From JAGQUL01 sp038212015 (GTDB lineage Bacteria; Actinomycetota; Thermoleophilia; Gaiellales; SKUG01), in the NCBI GenBank assembly GCA_038212015.1, contig JBBQUY010000004.1, forward strand, positions 7,989-71,988: a stretch of DNA of 64,000 bases, read 5' to 3'. This document shows, in pieces, positions 59,268-64,000 of this stretch (position 1 is its first letter; the number at the start of each line of letters is the position of its first letter). A program made the position numbers and the translations under genes. The notes beneath the pieces were generated by a model. It was given only the letters and a program-made list of their open reading frames with translations, did not search any database and was not told the DNA's origin.

Positions 59268-59888
59268 ATGACGCAGACTCCGACACGCATGCGGGCCGAC
59301 TCGGATCGTTCCGGCGATGCTGAACTGATCCAGCGTTCGCTCGATGGCGAGCTGGCGGCGTTCGAGATGCTGTTTTCGCGCCACGGCAGGGCGATCTTCA
59401 CCTTCGCCTGTGCACGCGTCGGGCCCGATCATGCCGAGGACGTCACCGCTGAGACCTTCACGGCGGCGTTCCGTTCGCGAGCGAGTTTCGACCAACGGGC
59501 AGCGAGCGCCCGTCCCTGGCTCTACGGGATTGCGGCCAACACGCTTCGCCGTCATCACGAGCTGGAAGCGCGCTGGGTGCAGCGGTTGCGGCTTGATCCG
59601 ATTGCCAGTTCCGGTGACGATGGATACTCGACCGAAGAACGCCTGGACGCCAAGCGGCTCGCGCCTCGTCTTGCCCTCGCCCTTGCCGAGCTGACCCCAG
59701 GCGAGCGTGATGTGCTCCTGCTCGTTGCGCTCGCCGATCTCTCGCACGATCAGATCGCCCGCGTCCTCGACATTCGACGCGGCACCGTCAAGTCGCGATT
59801 CAGCCGCGGCTGCGCTCGGATCCGCGCGACGTTCCCTGACCTTGCCGACCATCTCGACGACCATGGCATTGGGGGACACCATGCCTGA
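59268..59888 (+). CDS. ECF-type RNA polymerase sigma factor (copy 2)
   Basis: 206 residues, same layout and many identical blocks as copy 1 (RHGRAIFTFACARVGPDHAEDVTAETFTAAFRSR, LTPGERDVLLLVALADLSHDQIARVLDIRRGTVKSR). ATG at 59268. It overlaps the second CU044_5270-type gene by 8 nt. Confidence 0.92.
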   Translation: MTQTPTRMRADSDRSGDAELIQRSLDGELAAFEMLFSRHGRAIFTFACARVGPDHAEDVTAETFTAAFRSRASFDQRAASARPWLYGIAANTLRRHHELEARWVQRLRLDPIASSGDDGYSTEERLDAKRLAPRLALALAELTPGERDVLLLVALADLSHDQIARVLDIRRGTVKSRFSRGCARIRATFPDLADHLDDHGIGGHHA

Positions 59889-61407
59889 TGACCTGCTGAC
59901 ACGACTGAACAATGAACTCGCCCCGACGGAAGCTGCGATCGAGCGGGTGCTCGCGCGCGTGGTGGCGAACACCACGACTGAACCGACACCCTCGACTCCG
60001 CGCGCACGATCGCGGCGCCGCCGACCCTCGATTCGCATCGGCGTTGCGGCCGTCGGCGCAGCCGGAGTTGCGCTGGTGGTCGCGCTCTCGCCGTTCGAAT
60101 CGTCCCGCGATCGCCCCGCGGTGCCAGGCCTCGCGGCCGCCCAGGCGGCCCTGGAACGCGCGGGCGACGCAGCCGGCGCAGTCGACTGGACGCCGCTCGG
60201 CGCGGGCCAGTACCACCACACGATGTCCGTTCAGATCGATCCCGACATCCCTCGGCGTCCCGGCGATCCCGAGCACCTTCACGCGGATGATGGTCTCGGC
60301 AACGCATCGGCCACTGAGACATTCCTCGACCGGAATGGGCACGGCATGGAGATCCGCACAATGGGCGGCAATGGGGATCCCGATTCCATTCCGTTCCTGG
60401 TTTCGGGTACCGAGGGGACGGCTTCCGGGTGGGGATTTCGTGGAGACGGCGTGACGCCGAACACGCCGGTCGGCTCGATTGACGAACAGCTCCGCTTCGC
60501 ATACTCGGTCGGGGTCCGCTCCTGGCCGCGCGACGGTGACCCGAGCACGACCAACTGGATTCGCCAGCGAGATGGATTCATTGAAGGGAGTGCGTTCCCT
60601 GGCGGTGCCATACCGAAAGCCGGCCTGTCGCTCGGCCAGCGTTTCCAGCGAGACCTGTGGGGCGCACCGCTGTCCACGATCGACGAGCTCAACATGGCGT
60701 CGCGCGACGAATTGACGAAGCTGCTCGACACGACCCTGTCGCCGACACCAGATGGTGAACTCGCGGTTTCCGGGCCGCTGGTCGGCGTTTCCGGCTACGA
60801 CGAGACCCGTGCCTGGTTCCAGGCGCAGGTCGAGGTTCAGAACGCAGTCAAGCTGCTGGCGAAGGCGCCGCTCGCGCCGTCGGTTCGGGCGGCGATCTTC
60901 GACCGGCTCGCGCGCAGCGAGCACGTGTCACTGGACCGCGATGTGGCGGACGAGCGCGGTCGTCGCGGCACGCGCATCACGTTTGAGTGGCTGCTCGACG
61001 AGAAGGTGCCGGCCTTCACGATTACCAAGGAACAGCTGCGTGCGGACGCCGTCACGAAACGGCAGCCTGCGGATGGTCCGATCTCGGGGCCCGATCGGGT
61101 GTCCGTCGACGCACACCGCTCGGTCGGTCGGTGGTACCACTCGATCATCATCGACGAGAGGGCAGGCTCGATCCTGCAGAACGAGGAATGGGTCGACTGG
61201 AAGACGACCGTCGACCTTCCACGTGTCGCGACCACGACACGCCGCGATCGCCCCGTAAACGGAGTCGGCTGGAACGTCGGAATCCGATTCGAGCCGGGCT
61301 GGTACGGCACGGGCGGCGGGGAGGTCTTCGTAATCCGAGAGCGCGCGACGGACTTCGGTGACGTCCGCTCGCCGGCGTGCGAGATCACGCCTCGCATGTG
61401 CCGCTGA
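59881..61407 (+). CDS. CU044_5270-family membrane protein (copy 2)
   Basis: 508 residues, exactly the length of copy 1. Membrane helix IGVAAVGAAGVALVVALSP, then TPLGAGQYHHTMSVQIDPDIP, NGHGMEIRTMGGNGDPDSIPF and C-terminal ACEITPRMCR, all paralleling copy 1. ATG at 59881 has GGGGGA upstream and lies inside the sigma 3' end. The middle of the domain differs more than its ends, suggesting different ligands. Confidence 0.83.
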   Translation: MPDDLLTRLNNELAPTEAAIERVLARVVANTTTEPTPSTPRARSRRRRPSIRIGVAAVGAAGVALVVALSPFESSRDRPAVPGLAAAQAALERAGDAAGAVDWTPLGAGQYHHTMSVQIDPDIPRRPGDPEHLHADDGLGNASATETFLDRNGHGMEIRTMGGNGDPDSIPFLVSGTEGTASGWGFRGDGVTPNTPVGSIDEQLRFAYSVGVRSWPRDGDPSTTNWIRQRDGFIEGSAFPGGAIPKAGLSLGQRFQRDLWGAPLSTIDELNMASRDELTKLLDTTLSPTPDGELAVSGPLVGVSGYDETRAWFQAQVEVQNAVKLLAKAPLAPSVRAAIFDRLARSEHVSLDRDVADERGRRGTRITFEWLLDEKVPAFTITKEQLRADAVTKRQPADGPISGPDRVSVDAHRSVGRWYHSIIIDERAGSILQNEEWVDWKTTVDLPRVATTTRRDRPVNGVGWNVGIRFEPGWYGTGGGEVFVIRERATDFGDVRSPACEITPRMCR

Positions 61408-61413
61408 TCGGCC

Positions 61414-61643
61414 CTACAGCTTCCGGTCGGAGACGTTGACCCAGTCCTTGTTGTCCACGATCGCCACGACGTCGCGCTGTCGCGGCGTCACGGTGGCGTC
61501 GCGCCCCACGTAATCGGTAGCGGCTCGATGTGGTCTTCGGTCTCGCGCACGCCCGCCATGGCGATGTACCAGCTGCCCGCATGGAACGGCTCCTGTGGGG
61601 CGCTGCGACGGGGCGTCGAGTGATCACCAATGGTGAACGTGAT
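61414..61643 (-). pseudogene. Decayed C-terminal gene fragment
   Basis: On the minus strand, two open stretches in different frames join into one plausible protein end: TFTIGDHSTPRRSAPQEP..HAGSWYIAMAGVRETEDHIEPL, then (about 61510-61530, frame slip) DYVGRDATVTPRQRDVV..IVDNKDWVNVSDRKL and stop at 61414. No intact start is present. Likely a frameshifted, truncated gene; family not recognised. The rest of the 61408-61764 gap has no gene. Confidence 0.4.
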
Positions 61644-61764
61644 TCACGCTTCGAGCCTGCAGCCGCATCCGGGATGATCGCCGCGCTCGCCCGCGTGACC
61701 AGAGGGGGCCAGCAGTCAGGTTGCGGTCGTGGCTCCCCACAGGTGATCGTCGTGACTGGTCGCG

Positions 61765-62004
61765 TCACCCTTGGTGTTCTCGGTGCGATCCGTCATCGCC
61801 GAGCTGCTCGTCGGCTTCCCATTCCTCACACTCGGCCTTCGTGGAATCGGGGTACTTCTCGACGCACGCATCGATGCGCGCCGCGCCCGAGACCTTGCTC
61901 GTGCGCTCGATGGGCGCGGCATCGTCGCCATCGCCACCGCCGCAACCTGCACCAAGCAGGCCGATCGACAGGGCGATGAGCAGTGAACTGGTTCGCGAGT
62001 GCAT
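61765..62004 (-). CDS. Small lipoprotein, unknown
   Basis: 79 residues: signal peptide with lipobox LGAGC (Cys at residue 21), a short acidic linker, and a conserved-looking core DACVEKYPDSTKAECEEWEADE with two cysteines that could form a disulfide. Downstream of copCD by 23 nt, probably co-transcribed. Confidence 0.7.
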   Translation of the reverse strand: MHSRTSSLLIALSIGLLGAGCGGGDGDDAAPIERTSKVSGAARIDACVEKYPDSTKAECEEWEADEQLGDDGSHREHQG

Positions 62005-62027
62005 GATGTGGCCCTCCGGGGCGTGTG

Positions 62028-63350
62028 TCAGGTCTGGTGTTGTGAGTGTGAGCCGTCATGGACGGAATGGTCGACGCCGGGCGCCGAATGCACGAGCGCG
62101 GCCGTCGCGAGCACGATGCACGACGCGATCAGCAGCTCGCGTCGCACGTACTGGCGCAGGACCGGCAACGCGTCCGGTCCGCGCTCTCGAAGCGCCGGGA
62201 CGTGGTGCTGGCGGTTCGCCCAGGCGAGCGGCGCGACCAGTCCCAGCAGCGCGACCTTCGCGAGCACGAGGCGACCGTAGGTCGTGGAAAACAGCAAGCC
62301 GATGTCACCGTCCAGCTCGACGATCGCGGCAAACGCACCCGTGATGACGATGACGGTGATCGCGATCGCTGCGAAGAACGAGTACACATCGACGGCGTCG
62401 GGGATGCCCGGATTCGCGCGACGCCGCGGCACCGTCAGCGCCAGCAGCTGCGCGAGCCCGCCGATCCACACGGCGCCCGCCAGCAGGTGGATCATGTCGA
62501 CCGGCACGCGCAGCCATGTCGTTCCGCTCGCGACGGCATGACTCGACAGGGTCGGCATCGTGGCGGCCGCCACGAGGGCGACGAGCAGCAGCCAAGGCTG
62601 CCCGCCCCTGCGACGCTCCCATGCTGCAGGCGCGAGCTGCGCACGGCCGAACTTCCAGCACCCCAGCACCAGCAGCGCGCCCAGCACGTAGCCGCGCCCG
62701 CCCTGGGCCGTCATCGATTCCCACCACACCCGCGGGCTCACGAGCTCCACGACAGCGAGCCGGTCGAGCACTGCCGCGTGCGACGCGATCACGACGATGG
62801 CGCCGCCGCCGACCGCTGCAGCCATCGAGCCCCATCGCCACGGCTGGAATCCGCGCGCGGCGGTCATCGCGAACAGGCCGCCACCGACGAACAGCAGCAG
62901 CCCACCGAAGAATGCGACCCGCCCGGCATACGACGCGATACGCCACGCATCCTCGGGAAACGCCGCGTTCGCCGACCCCGCATTCGCCGCGTCGTCACCA
63001 CCGGCGATCGTGAACGTCCGGGAATCCCGAACCGGGTGGCCATCCGCACCGATCGCGGACCACTCCACGCGCCACAGCCCGCCCGCCATCTTCGACGGCA
63101 TCGCCATCGTCGCCTGCGCCCCGTCCACGACCGGTTCGAGCTCGTCGGTGTTGCCGTCCGGCGAGGTGAGCGTCACCTCGCGCAGGCCCTCCGCGATCGG
63201 CTTGTCGAACGTGAGCACGACCTGCTCCGGCGCGGCTGCCAACTCGGCGTCGCCGCTCGGCGTCATCGTCTGGAACGTCAGGTGCCCAAACGCCGATGGC
63301 GCCGCCACGAGCAGCGCGATCAGGGCGATCACGCTCACGCCCATTCGCAT
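62028..63350 (-). CDS. CopC-CopD fusion copper protein
   Basis: 440 residues. Signal peptide then a CopC domain beginning at HLTFQTMTP, with the N-terminal histidine that binds copper in this family, and GADGHPVRDSRTF; followed by about eight membrane helices of the CopD type (for example VPVDMIHLLAGAVWIGGLAQL). Likely imports or handles copper across the membrane. ATG at 63350; C-terminal tail is His-rich (HSVHDGSHSQHQ), suiting metal binding. Confidence 0.92.
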   Translation of the reverse strand: MRMGVSVIALIALLVAAPSAFGHLTFQTMTPSGDAELAAAPEQVVLTFDKPIAEGLREVTLTSPDGNTDELEPVVDGAQATMAMPSKMAGGLWRVEWSAIGADGHPVRDSRTFTIAGGDDAANAGSANAAFPEDAWRIASYAGRVAFFGGLLLFVGGGLFAMTAARGFQPWRWGSMAAAVGGGAIVVIASHAAVLDRLAVVELVSPRVWWESMTAQGGRGYVLGALLVLGCWKFGRAQLAPAAWERRRGGQPWLLLVALVAAATMPTLSSHAVASGTTWLRVPVDMIHLLAGAVWIGGLAQLLALTVPRRRANPGIPDAVDVYSFFAAIAITVIVITGAFAAIVELDGDIGLLFSTTYGRLVLAKVALLGLVAPLAWANRQHHVPALRERGPDALPVLRQYVRRELLIASCIVLATAALVHSAPGVDHSVHDGSHSQHQT

Positions 63351-63425
63351 GTGACCGATCCAGCTCAGTGCGCTTCCTTGCCCCGGTTAGCGACGATGTC
63401 CGGCACGTCCAGCGCCGTCACGTCG

Positions 63426-63454
63426 ATTGAATTTCGCAAGCTACCCAGAGTCAA
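63426..63454 (-). promoter_or_regulatory. Putative sigma-70 promoter of copCD
   Basis: Minus-strand TTGACT (63449-63454), 17-nt spacer, TTCAAT (63426-63431), about 75 nt before the ATG. A rare case here with a fair -35. Confidence 0.45.
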
Positions 63455-63459
63455 CTACA

Positions 63460-63476
63460 CGCCGTAGCATACGGCG
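63460..63476 (-). terminator. Short hairpin after Lrp/AsnC gene
   Basis: CGCCGTA-GCA-TACGGCG, 7-bp perfect stem, between the regulator and copCD promoter. Confidence 0.4.
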
Positions 63477-63517
63477 GCGTTCGCGCTGTCCGGTCGCTCT
63501 CGATCGCGTCCAGGAAG

Positions 63518-64000
63518 TCAGGGCGCGAGCTCGGGGTGCTCTTCACCGGGCGTCACGCTCGTTGGCGGCGGCTCGGGATCCGGGAATGGATCGACCGGAC
63601 GTCGTTCGGCCGCGGTCGACAGCACGATCATCGTTCGGGTGCGCTCGATGCGCGCGATCGACCGGATGTTCCAGACGAGGCGCTCGAGCGCCACCGTGCT
63701 CTGCGCTCGCACCTTGAGCAGGAAGCTCTCGTCGCCGGCCACGGAGTGACACTCCTCCACGCCCTGCAGCGCGATGAGGCGATCACGCGCGTCCATGTAG
63801 GTCGCGCCGCCACGCTCGCTGACCGCGACGAAGGCAGTCACCTCGGCACCGACGGCGCGCGGGTTGACCAGCGCCTGGTAGCCCATGATCACGCCGCGGT
63901 TCTCCAGCTTGCGAACGCGGTCGTGCGCGGATGCCGTGGAGATGCCAGCAGCTTCCGCAAGCCGCGCATAGGTCGCGCGGCCATCGGTCTGGAGCAGCTT
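63518..64000 (-). CDS. Lrp/AsnC-family regulator (5' partial)
   Basis: 160 residues visible; the gene runs off the right edge, so its start is not in the window. Helix-turn-helix (RATYARLAEAAGISTASAHDRVRKLENRGVI) followed by the ligand-sensing RAM domain (VTAFVAVSERG, VEECHSVAGDESFLLKVRA). A Pro-rich C-terminal tail (PFPDPEPPPTS) is not usual. Regulates amino-acid metabolism in relatives; the target here is unknown. Confidence 0.9.
   Translation of the reverse strand, partial: KLLQTDGRATYARLAEAAGISTASAHDRVRKLENRGVIMGYQALVNPRAVGAEVTAFVAVSERGGATYMDARDRLIALQGVEECHSVAGDESFLLKVRAQSTVALERLVWNIRSIARIERTRTMIVLSTAAERRPVDPFPDPEPPPTSVTPGEEHPELAP

Noticed and set aside
61385..61768. 127-codon minus-strand ORF between the second CU044_5270 gene and the lipoprotein
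   Set aside because: Its frame gives Arg/Pro-rich filler; the protein-like segments lie in the two other frames, hence the pseudogene call.

Overview
This is a high-GC window (roughly two thirds G+C) with gene content typical of Actinomycetota. The layout fits the deep-branching Thermoleophilia/Solirubrobacterales type: SigA-like factor, ArsA ATPase pair, two sigma-factor/CU044_5270 cassettes, and ParA next to FtsZ. That placement is an inference from gene content, not from a marker comparison. Genes lie on both strands in short operons with 1-8 nt overlaps. Many start codons lie 5-8 nt downstream of a TAnnnT hexamer, so leaderless transcripts appear common.

Layout. 1-5.7 kb: a leucine/isovalerate catabolic cluster in the order liuB-C-D-E (methylcrotonyl-CoA carboxylase beta, methylglutaconyl-CoA hydratase, carboxylase alpha, HMG-CoA lyase), with a reverse-strand rhodanese lipoprotein inserted. 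5.8-8.0 kb: an FAD oxidoreductase and a HlyIII-family membrane protein. 8.1-11.3 kb: two tandem soluble proteins resembling only the cytosolic domain of FlhA (flagellar/type III export gate), a small membrane protein and a NUDIX hydrolase. 11.5-13.7 kb: a secreted spondin-domain protein, an SDR oxidoreductase and a DoxX-like protein. 13.68-14.04 kb: on the minus strand, a clear cyclic-di-GMP-I (GEMM-I) riboswitch, then a 28-codon ORF with a good ribosome binding site and a very strong hairpin, with no larger gene under its control. 14.1-22.5 kb: LysM/polysaccharide deacetylase, leucyl aminopeptidase, acyl-CoA dehydrogenase, RfbC-like epimerase, threonine deaminase coupled to MeaB. 22.6-25.2 kb: a membrane GGDEF plus HD-GYP protein, a plausible source or sink of c-di-GMP for the riboswitch.

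25.3-31.0 kb: P450, SRPBCC protein, glycosyltransferase, hisC-ggt. 31.0-34.6 kb: a minus-strand unit parA-ftsZ-27 aa ORF-84 aa-86 aa-L,D-transpeptidase in which successive small genes overlap by one base (TGATG), a strong sign of translational coupling. 34.8-41.8 kb: a propeller-like protein, two ArsA-type ATPases, paired palindromes and three unrecognised genes. 41.8-48.8 kb: acyl-CoA dehydrogenase, NTF2-like protein, M24 peptidase divergent from an amidohydrolase, HxlR regulator, RecQ-like helicase. 49-54.6 kb: PilT, a gluzincin peptidase, the primary sigma factor and a TPR-like membrane protein. 54.7-64 kb: a secreted coiled-coil/M15-like protein, VOC protein, two sigma-factor/CU044_5270 cassettes flanking hpt, a decayed gene, a lipoprotein, a CopC-CopD fusion and an Lrp/AsnC regulator cut by the right edge.

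No rRNA, tRNA, CRISPR array or intact insertion sequence was found. The most interesting items are the riboswitch-controlled tiny ORF, the orphan FlhA-cytosolic-domain pair, and the parA-ftsZ micro-ORF unit.
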